A DNA stretch of 64,000 nt from contig BGZK01000861.1 in NCBI GenBank assembly GCA_005406025.1, positions 186,001-250,000 on the forward strand, given 5' to 3'. Below the pieces are notes generated by a model. The model did not search any database. It saw nothing but the letters and a program-made list of their open reading frames with translations, and was not told where the DNA came from. The DNA is from Eumeta japonica (Eukaryota > Arthropoda > Insecta > Lepidoptera > Psychidae). This document shows, piece after piece, positions 1-10,613 of this stretch; position 1 is the stretch's first letter; each line of letters starts with the position of its first letter. A program made the translations under genes and the position numbers.

Positions 1-1600
1 AGTATTACTGTTATTTTTAAAATTCCACCTCAATGTCAAAACAAAATTGAATCTCTTTTGCACAAGTAAACTTCAAGTTCACTTGGGTGGAACCCAAGGG
101 CAAAAATCTAAAACACATTCTGTCCAGTGGTCTTTACACTTTTTGTTAGCGTAAATAGGCTAAAATAAAATCAATTTTTTTAGTCGATACTGAACATTTG
201 TCCTTTGTTTTATCGCATTCTAGTAATCCAATCTCTCAATAACATCGTGATTCTTCATTCTAGCTTGTCTCATTTTATTTTATGTTTATTCTATTTGTGT
301 TTTTATATCATTAGAAACAATTAGAAGTGTATTTCTTATGATTCCGTACCAAATTAAAAAAAATCGGTAGCTCAATAAGATGACTTTCGTCTCGGTTTGT
401 CTCAGAGATTTCTTCATAAGCTACGCAACATAGAAATTTAAAATTAACACAATTTGAATTCTGAATGATTAATGATATCTGAATGACAAATAACGATAAT
501 ATGAATTTATAATTCGCTGAACTAGAATAGAAAAAAAATAGAATAAGAGATCAAGTTCCCCGCAAGAATTTTCGTTAAAAATAAATACAAACGAAATTAC
601 CTCGAATTTATCGAGTTTGTTGTTGGAATATTATAAACTCTCTCGCAAAAATTTATTTGTCTATTTGACCGTAGGGGAAAGGCATAATACGATGTTTACG
701 GTTATTTTTACGGAGTTCGTCAATAGTTTCCGGCAAACAAATGGTAGTCTACTAATCCCTATTCACAGTACGACAATTTTCCAAAGTAACAGTAACCACG
801 TGTCCTGTTTTATCAAAAAAAGAAACAATCATCCCCTTAAAAGCACTTCGCTCGCGCGCCACTTTGGTTGGTTTCGGTTCATTTCGATAGACTCATACGT
901 TTTATTTCTGCTTTGTTTTGGGATCATGACAATAAGTCCATGTTTCTTAACCTGCTATTATTTTCAACATCAAATTTGACGCTCCTTCCTTGAATGTGGT
1001 AAGCCTGGCATTGCATCAAGTGACGCGGTTCGTTTTTCGAGCTCAATCAAATTGTATAGGATCCACCGCGAGAAAAGCTTTTTCTTTACCAAATATTTGT
1101 GTATGATTGATTGTATTTGACTTATGCTTATGCTTAAGGAAGCCCGAATCTTATTTAGGCCACATGCCTGTCTGTTTCGATCATACGGCGCACAGCATCG
1201 ATGTTTTTGTTGTTCACAGCAGTGGATCGGCGACTGTCACGAAATTCGTCACTGAGACTGACACAACCGTGTTTGAATTCTGTAAACTAGTTAGTTATAA
1301 ATAGTCACCTTGCATTGTGATTAATCGCCAAAAGCAGTTCGAAACAGAGCGATGCTCTGTTGAGCTGTCAAATTACACTTAAAATCGTAGATAATCATAC
1401 TACGAAAATTTTCACAACTTAAATGCATAGCGATGAAGAAGAGCAATTTTTAAAATGACACAGCACTACGTAAAACAATTGACAGTTAGGTGTAACAAAC
1501 TGTAATCTATAGCTAAAGAGTTACATTTTCAAATGCACTAATTACTTTTAAAACATTGTTTATTTAATTGGCCAATTCTAGAAGCTTATAGTGCGTCCCA

Positions 1601-1603
<3 letters not shown>
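1..1603. other. AT-rich sequence, no gene recognised
   Basis: The stretch is AT-rich on both strands and has no domain-like open frame, splice-bounded exon or repeat I recognise. A 120-codon frame at 617-979 has low-complexity, non-domain-like composition and is treated as chance. Confidence 0.6.

Positions 1604-1674
<71 letters not shown>
1604..1674. repeat. (AT)n microsatellite
   Basis: An uninterrupted AT dinucleotide tract of about 71 bp. It is bounded by GCGTCCCACGC on the left and GCGTTTGACACGTGC on the right. The bounding sequences are loosely inverted relative to each other, so the tract may sit in the core of a small foldback element. Confidence 0.95.
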
Positions 1675-1675
<1 letters not shown>

Positions 1676-2979
1676 CGTTTGACACGTGCATCAACAACGC
1701 GCGCATAAACACTGCTTTTAATATCGCTCATCGTTGTGTGTAAACTCTTTTGCTCATTTCTCGTCCAATTATCAATTATCGAATTATCGCCTAAAAAAAT
1801 TCAGTTAAAAAAAATTTGAAAGTGATGTTTATCTAAAATGATCTGTCTGAATAGTTCAAAACGTAATTTCCTAAATATTTGATTAAAGCCCTAATTCTGC
1901 GAACTCGACTTGCTCTTAGCTGATCCTTAAAATTGCAATAACATTAATTTATTCAAATGAAAATATTGTCTAAGCTTTACGCATTGATGCTACTAAATGT
2001 ATATAGCGACCCAGAATTTCGCATGCACATATATATGTACATATAGAATTCAATAATATTCTGAAAGAAAAATGATTGACATAATGCTTTCAATCGAGTC
2101 CTTTCCAGGTTCAGTGAAAAATGATTAATATGCATTTATTCCGAAGAAACAAAACTAAATAAAAGTATATAGAAATTTGAAGCCTTGCAAAACAACTTTA
2201 AATTTCTAAACAAACCCAAACAAAAAGAACAAAGAAGTATTTAAAACTCTTTCTTTATTATGTTGATAAGAATTTCGTTTTTGTATTAAAACAATCTAAA
2301 ATTTATTATCGCATTTGAAAAACCAATTTTAATAATATTTTCTTAAGAAATATTATTCTTCGTATCAAGGAGTTATTATAATTTTCTTAAAATAAAAATT
2401 TTAAAGTAAAGTAGGTTTTTTAAAATGAACTTGGTCCGTAAACATGGATTGGTCTTGAAATTCCTTTTATTTCAGATTGAAGCTTACGATTTAAATTATA
2501 CATGCTGGCTCAATGCGATTCGGAGATTGCGCGTTGATGACCGCCTTCACCCATTCGGCGAACACATCTATGACCGACAAATTAATGTTTTTTTTCAAAA
2601 CGTGAAGCAAAGTTTCAATTTGATATAAGTGTATCCTGACTGTGTGCGAATTAACTAATAAGTAAAAACACATTCGAACTAAGTTACTTTTAATTTGTTG
2701 ACCCTCGGCCACCAAGTGGTCTATTAAATTGTAGGAGAAAAAAATTACCTTTCCAAATGTACAAGAATGTCCTAAAACACTATTTGTGGCCAAAAGCTCA
2801 AAAAAATGTCAGTGTTCGTTCTTTTTGTTCGATGAATGACATTTTTCATTAAAAAAATTCACCATTATCCTCTCATACAGACGAGATCTGCTGCCAGCTT
2901 ATTCGGCGCCCTTTCTTCCCGCTAGACCCAGCAAACGTATTTCTCCTACCTGATATCATTCCATTTTAATTGGTTTATA
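1675..2979. other. Intergenic, no gene recognised
   Basis: Mostly AT-rich. A GC-richer patch at about 2485-2600 is open in two opposite frames (2425-2628 plus, 2491-2793 minus) and is preceded on the plus strand by a TTTTATTTCAG acceptor-like tract. I recognise no protein family in either frame. Another GC-richer patch lies at 2878-2960. Confidence 0.5.
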
Positions 2980-3035
2980 TAAGCAGCTTCACCATTTGGT
3001 GAAGCTGCTTACAGTTGCATATATTTTATGCAACT
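2980..3035. repeat. Two adjacent hairpins
   Basis: The first hairpin, 2980-3011, has a 15-bp perfect stem around a 2-nt centre: AAGCAGCTTCACC at 2981-2993 pairs with GGTGAAGCTGCTT at 2998-3010, with one extra pair on each side. The second, 3013-3035, starts after one base: AGTTGCATA pairs with TATGCAACT around a 5-nt loop. Function is unknown. Confidence 0.8.
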
Positions 3036-3709
3036 TCTTACAGCAAGTTTTTACTTAACGTTTCAATACCACTCATAGAATAAAAATTAAATATGAATCT
3101 TCGGCTTCATTTATCAGTTACTCGATCGTGCGCTCGCCGGGTGTGGACTAGGCTTAATGCCGCCTGTGGAAAAGTTTAATGTCTACTATAATTACCCTAC
3201 TGAATGTCGTTCGTGTATATTTCTAGGTAATATCATCCTTTTCCCCGACAACGGCAGATAGGCCGCTAATTTATGTGGTCGAAGTAGCGTGCCCGTCTCG
3301 TCCGGATGAAACAGTGTATTGCGTGCTTAACAGAATTACATTTTTGTCCCTGTCACGCGATGTTATTAGTACATTTGTTCCGAGTACTTGTCATCATTTT
3401 CCGAGTAATTTCATCGGTGTTGTCTGTTATAATAAGCTCCGAGATGGATTAGAAATTCGCAAATGGTTACAGAATGGCGGAATATCAGGATTATCAGAAA
3501 TAAGTATTGAATGGAATGAAAGATTTTTGTTTAGGAATGCCTTAAACTTATGTTATTGCATTATAAATTTGACTTAGGTTTTGTCCAATTTTTACGATGC
3601 AATAGTTCAACTTATACTTTATACGAAATATATACATGCCTGAATTACAATTTTTATTGTGATGGAGCCTCGCTATGGTCACCTAGCACGGCTGACTCGA
3701 CAGGTGCAA
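3036..3709. other. Intergenic, no gene recognised
   Basis: Contains a GC-richer patch at about 3120-3175 and an open frame at 3275-3577 with no domain I recognise. No transposon or RNA gene was seen. Confidence 0.5.
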
Positions 3710-3990
3710 TATCACACTCTCAAAAAATTTAATCGTGGAGTAACATTTTTCGCTGTTGCATTTCGTTCAGTTAGTGAGAGCTACGGTTGCCCAACTTCAC
3801 CTTCATCACTCCACAACTTCCCTACATCAACCTTCCCGTCTTCTCCATCAGCCCACTGCTTCTTCCATCAGATTCCCTATTCTTACCTAAGAGGCCAGCA
3901 ACGCACTATTGGCTCCTCCGGAGTCGCAAGTGTCCACGGGCGGCGGTGACCATCTGGTGGTTCTCTGGTGGTTCGCATGCCATTTTATCT
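3710..3990 (-). repeat. Lepidopteran dispersed repeat, inverted copy
   Basis: Read on the minus strand, 3890-3960 gives CACCGCCGCCC, then TGGACACTTGCGACTCC, then a variant of GTGCGTTGCCGGCCTTTTAAGAAGG. From memory this is the core of a very common moth and butterfly repeat. The same core occurs on the plus strand at about 20300-20375. The flanking 3710-3890 seems to be part of the same element. The exact ends and family name are not known to me. Confidence 0.6.
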
Positions 3991-5415
3991 CGGTACTTTA
4001 GAAACAGGCGATTTATAAATACTTATTTTTAATGACTATTTTAACTTATACTATCTAGATATTTCGATTCCATTTTCCATTAAATTTTGCCTAAATGTAA
4101 CTTACACTATGGAAGATGAACACCGTATACTCATTTTTCATAGTGCCACGGTATACTCATATTCCGAAAGAATAAACTTTGGTAATGTTCGCTGTTAATT
4201 TAATAATACCTAGGTAACTAGGTCATTTTTCGTATTTTATAATTATTAGCGACGAGAATGTCCAAGGGTCGGAACTTGTGAACACAATGGAGATCTAAAT
4301 TTTATTCATAGTTCAGTTCTCTTATTTTTCCGGTTTGGAATGGCTCCAGTTCATACTACTAATTGCAATTGAAACTAGGATCGTAGTTGCATTTGAGTTT
4401 GAAACGAAATATAAACAGTGCAGTAATGTACTCTTGGTCTTTGGTATGTATGGATGAACCAGCGAGCAAAAGCTAGTAGCAATAGCCAACACTGCTATAA
4501 CATAACGTGCACCGATATAAGTACTATTATATGAGTATAGCTTCCAAGTTAGAATTGGAGCAGTCAAAGTTTTCTCCTGGGTGTCATAAAAGAAAAACAA
4601 GGGACTACCAGCAACTCCCCAAAATACTTATGGTCGAATAATCAGCAGTGTAATAGATAAGAAGTAATTGTGATTGCGAACTCTCATACCAAGCGTGGCG
4701 ATGGGTGAACATCCTGCTAGCATTATTAGTCTGTGTATATAAATTTATCAATCAATATTTTATAGTTTACCATATTTTTACTTCTATCTTCCCTTTCTCG
4801 TAGTCGTATCACTTTTTAAATCAATATGTTTTTTTTCTGATTACTAAAAATTTTAATTTTAGTTTATAAGTTTTAGTTGTAAGATTTACTAAAAAAATTA
4901 TAACACCTGTATACATTAGATTATACAAAAAAAATCACATTTCCAATTACATCAATATTTTTTAACATAAATTTCTGCTAAATATTTTATAATTGTTTCA
5001 ATTATAATCTTATTGCAAAAAGATCTTTTTTTAAATACGTATAATATGCTAATTTCAGGTTATTATTAGACGGTCTTAAATTAAAAAAAACCTCTATTAT
5101 ATCACAATCTTACGAGGGAGCTCCACATGCCATCAAAGACATCGCTAAACTTTTTCAGACTTGTAGGTAATATACGATGATATCCTTTCTCGAAAAAGTA
5201 TTACATTTAAAATCCAAATCACTCAACCTGAAATAAAAAGCTTGTGCAAAAGCATCCCTCACTAGCGGTGCGGTGATAAAAAATATAAGTGGCATTGTTG
5301 AGAAAAACCTGTTGGAAGATTTATCAAATCAAAAAACCCGTTTTTGTTATACAGCGTTACATAGGATAACAAATTAAATACTTGCAAGCACATTATTTTT
5401 TTCATCGTTTAGTGG
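3991..5415. other. Intergenic, no gene recognised
   Basis: AT-rich. A 92-codon minus-strand frame at 4322-4600 contains a hydrophobic stretch, but nothing around it suggests a gene. No repeat was recognised. Confidence 0.5.
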
Positions 5416-7869
5416 CATAGATTACAGCGTTGCCCATCTGGTGGGTCGCGACCCGGTACCGGGTCGCCAAAAAAAAATACTGGGTCGCAGCATTGACTTC
5501 ATATAAATAAGTACTAGAAGATGGACGATATATCTTGACTACCTAGAAAATGATGAGCGCTCTACGGGCGGTTAGCACGTAGTAACAGGCGGATAGTAAC
5601 AAATGGCGCGCACGTCGGGTCGTGGCGCGAACGGCGCGGCGCAGGGGTTGCGAGGGGTGCACTCATTGAACGTTGTAGCTAGCTTTTGTTTCGTTAGCAC
5701 TTCTTACACCCGCGCGTGGTGTGTGATTCAAATTACGTATTACTTATAAAACGATTACTTAACGTAAATACTAACAATGAATAAGTGGTTAATAAAACAA
5801 AGTACCAGTTCGGATAGCAGCTCAGGTCAACAGTTGAGTGATGTACATCCAAGTACAAGTTCTAATAGTGAATCCAAAAAACGGTCACATGATGCACAGA
5901 TAAGTGTTGCAAAAAAGAAGAAGCACTCTTTGATTCGACAATATCTTGAAGATTATATTCAATTCGACTTTATAGGAAGCAGAGATAATAAACCACTGTG
6001 TGAGATTTGTAATATAGAACTTGCAAACGAATCTATGAAACCTTGAAAATTGATTTGGCATTTGGAACTGAAACATCCTGAGTACAAATAAAAGCCAAAA
6101 GAGTTCTTTGTGAATAAGAAAAGATTGTTAAATTCTAGCAAGAAAAATATGGAATCAATTTTTTCGTGAGGTAATCAAACTCCTAATGTTGTACTGGCCT
6201 CTTATGAAATTTCACAATTAATAGCCCAGTCTGGCTATCCACACGTAATTGATGAGAAAATAATACTTCCGGCTATAAAAATTGTAGCATCGCGATTATT
6301 TGGAAAAAACCAGATAACCTAGTAAATCAGTTAGCTTTATCGAATAACACGGTGAAGCGTAGAATCGTGGATATAGCAGATGATACTGAAAAAACTGTTG
6401 TAAGTCACCTTAAATCATGCCATTATTTTTTCTTGCAAGTTGATGAAAGTACAGACATATCAGATTATGCCTATCTGATATGTTTCGTGAGATATGATTT
6501 TGAGGGTCGCGATCTTTGATCGTGAGATATGACTCACGAAGAATTTTCGTTTTATAAATCTTTGCCATCAAGAACTACAGCAGAAGAAATATTTAAGTTG
6601 ATTAATGATCATATGAACAAAAGTGACATTGAATGGAATAAGTGTGTAGGATTGAGTAGCGATGGAGCACGCGCAATGTCAGGCATTCGTACTGGGCTTT
6701 ATCCAAGGGTAAAAGCCGTAGCGCCAGAATGTGTATGGACGCATTGTAGTATTCACAGAGAGGCGTTGGCAGCCAAAAAAATGCCATTGCCTCTAACTGA
6801 AACACTGCAAGAGTGGGTCAAGTTCAAAAACTCAAGAATATTCTCCGCTCTATGCCAAGAAATGGGAAGCTATCACGAACATCTTCTTTTACACTGTGAG
6901 GTGCGATGGCTATCAAGAGGGAATGTTTTAAAACGGCTTATTGAATTGAAAACAGAAGTTGCAGTATTTTTGGAAGAAAATCCCCCAACAGCCAGAGACG
7001 TAATATTTGAATTGAAGGACAGATTTCGTGATATTAATTAGTTGGTAAAGATTGCTTACATTTCCGATATTTTTGATTTTTTAAATAATCTAAACTCGAC
7101 ATTACCAGGCAATAATATAACTGTTTAAGTAAAATACAGGACAAGGTCGAAGCTGCAAGAAAAAATCTTAATCTATGGTCTCATCGTGCTGAAACGGGGA
7201 ATTACACAACATTTACTAAGTAACTTAATTACAAAAAGAGTATAACATGAGTTCCTTGCCACATGATACTTCAGCTACAATTAAAGAACATTTATTAGGG
7301 CTGGAGACCAATCTTAAAGAATATTTTCCTCCAATTAACAGCAACAAAGCATGGATAAGAAACGCTTTCACATTCAACTTAGACTCCGAAACTAATTTGA
7401 CAGATTCAAATGTCGAATCGTTAATTGAACTTTCTTGTGACACAGCACTCAAGGATATATTCGAGCGAAAACCATTGATTGATTTCTGGTTATCTTGTCG
7501 TTAGGAATACCCAATTGTAGCTGATCAAGCAATACAATTTTTAATGCCTTTTTTCACAACCTATAAATGTGAAGCAGGGTTTTCAACACAAGTTTACCTC
7601 AAAAATAAATATAGAAACCGACTTGAAGTCGAACCAGACCTCAGGATAAAACTCTCATCGTTTTCGGCGGATTTGGATGCCTTGGTCAAAAATAAACAGC
7701 TTCATACTTCTCACTGATTATTGTAATACATAAATATTAGCAATAAATGTGTTTTATTTTACGTAATACCGATTTCCGTGGGTCCAAAAACTTAAGTGGG
7801 TCACGAAGGAGGAGTATTAAATTTACCGGGTTACAGTAGAACAAAGTTTGGGAAACGCTAGCATAGAAT
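5416..7869 (+). mobile_element. Decayed full-length hAT transposon (BED-finger type)
   Basis: The left end reads CAGCGTTGCCCATC from 5425. The right end, reversed, reads TAGCGTTTCCCAAAC and finishes at 7860. Both subterminal regions carry GGGTCGC / GGGTC motifs. The flanking octamers CATAGATT (5416-5423) and CATAGAAT (7862-7869) agree at 7 of 8 bases, as expected for the 8-bp target duplication of hAT elements. The element is about 2.4 kb and encloses a broken transposase on the plus strand. From memory the protein resembles the ZBED5/FAM200-like lineage. It should be inactive because of multiple stops and frameshifts. Confidence 0.85.
5777..7717 (+). pseudogene. hAT transposase pseudogene with BED zinc finger
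   Basis: The first open block (5777-6046) has a basic, Ser-rich N-terminus and the first half of a BED finger, C75-x2-C78. A stop at 6044 interrupts it. The same frame continues with the His pair spaced H-x4-H, and then has stops at 6089 and 6167. Later pieces read VDESTDISD near 6440, GLSSDGA (residue 45 of the 6529-7041 block), a CxxH motif (THCSIH) and LHCEVRWLSRG. The C-terminal piece (7247-7717) has a stop at 7502 and then CEAGFS, followed by the dimerisation region ending near LVKNKQLHTSH. The two Asp and the Glu expected of a hAT D-D-E triad are all still encoded (VDEST, SSDGA, CEAGFS), but not in one frame. It is a dead copy. Confidence 0.85.
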
Positions 7870-9289
7870 ATTAGAAAAAAAATAACATTCCAGTAGTTTT
7901 AAGTACAATTTTGTATGTATAATACTATTTTTTCGTGATTCCAATTTTTAGAGGTCAGTTGTTTGGTAACTTGATACAATACAAGCCTAAAATGTTTTAA
8001 TGAAAATTTGTGAAATTGGTCATGATCGAAATGTAGTTGTTTCTAAAATGCCTCTTCTTAGAGATTTTGAAATTCATTTACAACCTGACTTTCTATCACT
8101 ATTTTTAATACACGCAGCTTAAAAAATTGAGATCTGAAATACAACTCAAGAGATTAAGCCAATATAACAAATAATTATACAATATACAACAAATAACTCC
8201 AAAAACTTATTTAAAAATAATAACTTTTATAATAAACCGGTATAAGGTGTTAAAAAAAATAGAATAAAAAAAATTGATTTTAATTCAATGCGCTAGAAAG
8301 GTATAAACTTACATAAATGTCTACGTCATACATAAAATAATAAATAACTTAATTTGTATCATGCATTTCGTAAATAAAAGATATAACGGACGGCAAATCA
8401 AATCAATGATAATATGTTACAGTAAACAGCATATGTTTATATAACTCCGCATATAAATAAGTAACAAAATAAGGAACATAATTTTAACTATACAAGAAAC
8501 TATACGATTAAGTTAATTTTATTAATTTATCCTGATGTATGTCCACCCTGATTTTACCTCTCCACATAACGCTTCTAAAAGAAATGTTTTGACGATCAAC
8601 AATAAAATAAAATTACACTTTCATGTCAGTGTCAAATAATGTGACGGAGCTAAAATTGAATGTGATCTATTAACTTAATACATCACCGTCAACTTCAGAT
8701 TTCAGACATAAAATATCTCGGTAATATTTTGTTTGTACTGTGATGGTAAACACATTTGACTTATAAAATAACCAGATAACGTCAACAGTGCTAAAATTAA
8801 AAAAAAAAATTAGCGTGAAAAATGTTTAATATTTGAAAATCTATTTTTTTGGACTATTAATCAGTCAGTCTTAACCGTTTCGCTACATTCATTCACTTTG
8901 AAATGTTACTTTTGTTCATTTGCATCTTAAAAGCTCTGCAATTGTTTCTTCTGTATTTGCAGTGTTTTATTACTTTATTTGGATTCTACACTTGGAAGGC
9001 GAGCAATTCAACTCTTGGTATCTTGAATTTTATTGTCGCAATAAAATTGTCAAGCTAAATGAAACAAATAGCTCTAAATACACAATAGATTAATTTGTAT
9101 TGAATTTCAAGTTGTATACTTCATGTTTATGGCAAACACTCAATTTCTTAAAACTGTTTTGATTGTGTAAGAATTGTATTATTCCTGTTATTTTACTATA
9201 TCGAGGTTTAGGTCAGGTCAGGTCGATATTTTGATTTCCTAATATGCTTAAGCTTATAAGTGATTGGTTTTTTTGTTTGTAAAGTAATG
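7870..9289. other. AT-rich sequence, no gene recognised
   Basis: No coding or repeat signal was recognised except a short AGGTC-AGGTC-AGGTC triplet near 9212-9227, which makes overlapping nuclear-receptor-like half sites and may be chance. Confidence 0.5.
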
Positions 9290-9420
9290 CTTTTAACCCA
9301 GACGAATAGGTAGAGACCATACACTTCCATATGGTACATACGATTTTTAGATATCTCGCTCCGCGCGCTGACATCCATCAATCTTTTGATGTAAGGTTGT
9401 CGGTTTTGGGTGCTTTAAAA
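9290..9420 (-). mobile_element. LINE 3' tail fragment (endonuclease-RT type)
   Basis: The minus strand translates in pieces as KRLMDVSARSEISKNRM and then MEVYGLYLFVWV. This corresponds to the extreme C-terminus (KRLMDVSEAR..CKDR..W..IVSAYPSG) of a lepidopteran non-LTR element, recalled from memory. Only the last 40 or so codons remain. Related tails occur at 34.0-34.4, 35.3 and 48.9-49.2 kb. Confidence 0.55.
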
Positions 9421-9830
9421 TTGGACTGTATTTAATATTACTCTTATTAAAAGAAGCTGTAATAACAATACATTCATTATATCTGGCTAATAATATTACT
9501 TAACATTATCTTCAAATAGGACTTTCCCTATACAAATGAAAACCTAAGAAACGCGACTTGAAATTTTCCACCGGAAGTCGAGGTCCTGCAGTCGCGCGCG
9601 CGCAGGACACACAAAATATTCACAATAACATATCCCTCGTCAGGGCTCAGCCCGGGAATTTGTCAGAGGCCGTGACGTGCCGCAGTCATTGTTAGCGCGT
9701 GACGGGGGTGCGCGCCGCTCCTCGTTATATCCACACAAATTGCCCTAAATTCTTACACGAGAACGGATTGTTAAGATCTCGGCGTAGGCATTCGTGTGAC
9801 ACCTGCTGGATGCTTGTTTGTATCATTTAT
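9421..9830. other. GC-rich island within AT-rich DNA
   Basis: From about 9545 to 9830 the sequence becomes much richer in G and C, with a CGCGCGCGCG run near 9594-9603 and many CpG steps. A frame at 9699-9965 lies inside it but shows no domain. It may be a regulatory island or an unannotated first exon. There is no direct evidence for either. Confidence 0.4.
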
Positions 9831-10528
9831 GAGACGTTTAAGTTGGTTGGAAATTTAGAGATTAAATTTGATAATTCGGATCGTATGTCGAGCTTTTGTA
9901 TTTTACGAAGTGAGCGTGTGTCATGTGATAAGAATACCGCCGAGCTTAAAGGGCCATTTCATTAAAATTAATGCAACTACCATGTTTTTATGAGTGTAAA
10001 AATAGTATTAGTACCCAGCGTTAATCCAGCGGTCATCAATCGAATTAGTGTGTTTTTAGGGTTTCCGTCCAAAGGGTATCGAAAGCTAGACAGTAAAAAT
10101 TTTCACAAAGTAAAAAATTAAGCCCGTTCTTATACAGAAACGTGCTTTTCGGCTTTTTATTATTTCGTTTTACCGTAAAAGAGTTGGTATATAAAGTAAT
10201 CAATTTTAGTGTTTATAATTGAAACTATAAAGTAAAAAAACAAAGAAGATAAACAAAAACTCAATAAAACATTTCTTCTTAAAGATACAAGACGACAATC
10301 TGGCTGGTTTTATAAATCGATAAAACCTCTTTGAACTTCCGAATTGCAATGCTATGCAATGCAAAGACGTCAAATAATCTTATAATTCGTTTATAAAATC
10401 CACAATGATATCCTTCAAGTGGACCACGTAATGCACGCGTGTCTATTTATTATATGCACCAGCGTCGCTTGGATTCTTCGAGTCGGTGAAGTGAATTGGG
10501 AAAAGTTATTTATCTTCGTTTCCAACAA
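9831..10528. other. Intergenic, no gene recognised
   Basis: AT-rich sequence without recognisable repeat, exon or RNA gene. Confidence 0.5.
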
Positions 10529-10613
10529 TAAATATTTAAATTTATAATACACATACCTGCATGTGTATTGTAAATCTAAATATTTACTGCAAGTATGCAT
10601 ATAATATGCATAC
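10529..10613. repeat. Two adjacent hairpins, the first with a 26-bp stem
   Basis: Arm 10529-10554 pairs with 10561-10586, with 24 of 26 positions complementary and one of the two exceptions a G-T wobble. The loop is ACCTGC. Four to seven bases later, GTATGCATAT (10593-10602) pairs with ATATGCATAC (10604-10613) around a single A. The first stem is close in size to a short microRNA precursor, but no known mature sequence was recognised. Confidence 0.8.

Noticed and set aside
617..979. 120-codon ORF
   Set aside because: Composition follows AT-rich DNA. No domain, splice or promoter context.
3275..3577. 100-codon ORF
   Set aside because: The start VEVACPSRPDETVY briefly recalled a LINE C-terminus, but no consistent motif order followed.
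4322..4600. 92-codon minus-strand ORF with a hydrophobic segment
   Set aside because: One hydrophobic stretch is expected from AT-rich DNA. No family or exon signals.
9212..9227. Nuclear-receptor response element (AGGTC repeats)
   Set aside because: Three overlapping pentamers can arise by chance or slippage. No supporting context.
9699..9965. 88-codon ORF in a GC island
   Set aside because: GC-rich islands lower stop frequency. No domain recognised.
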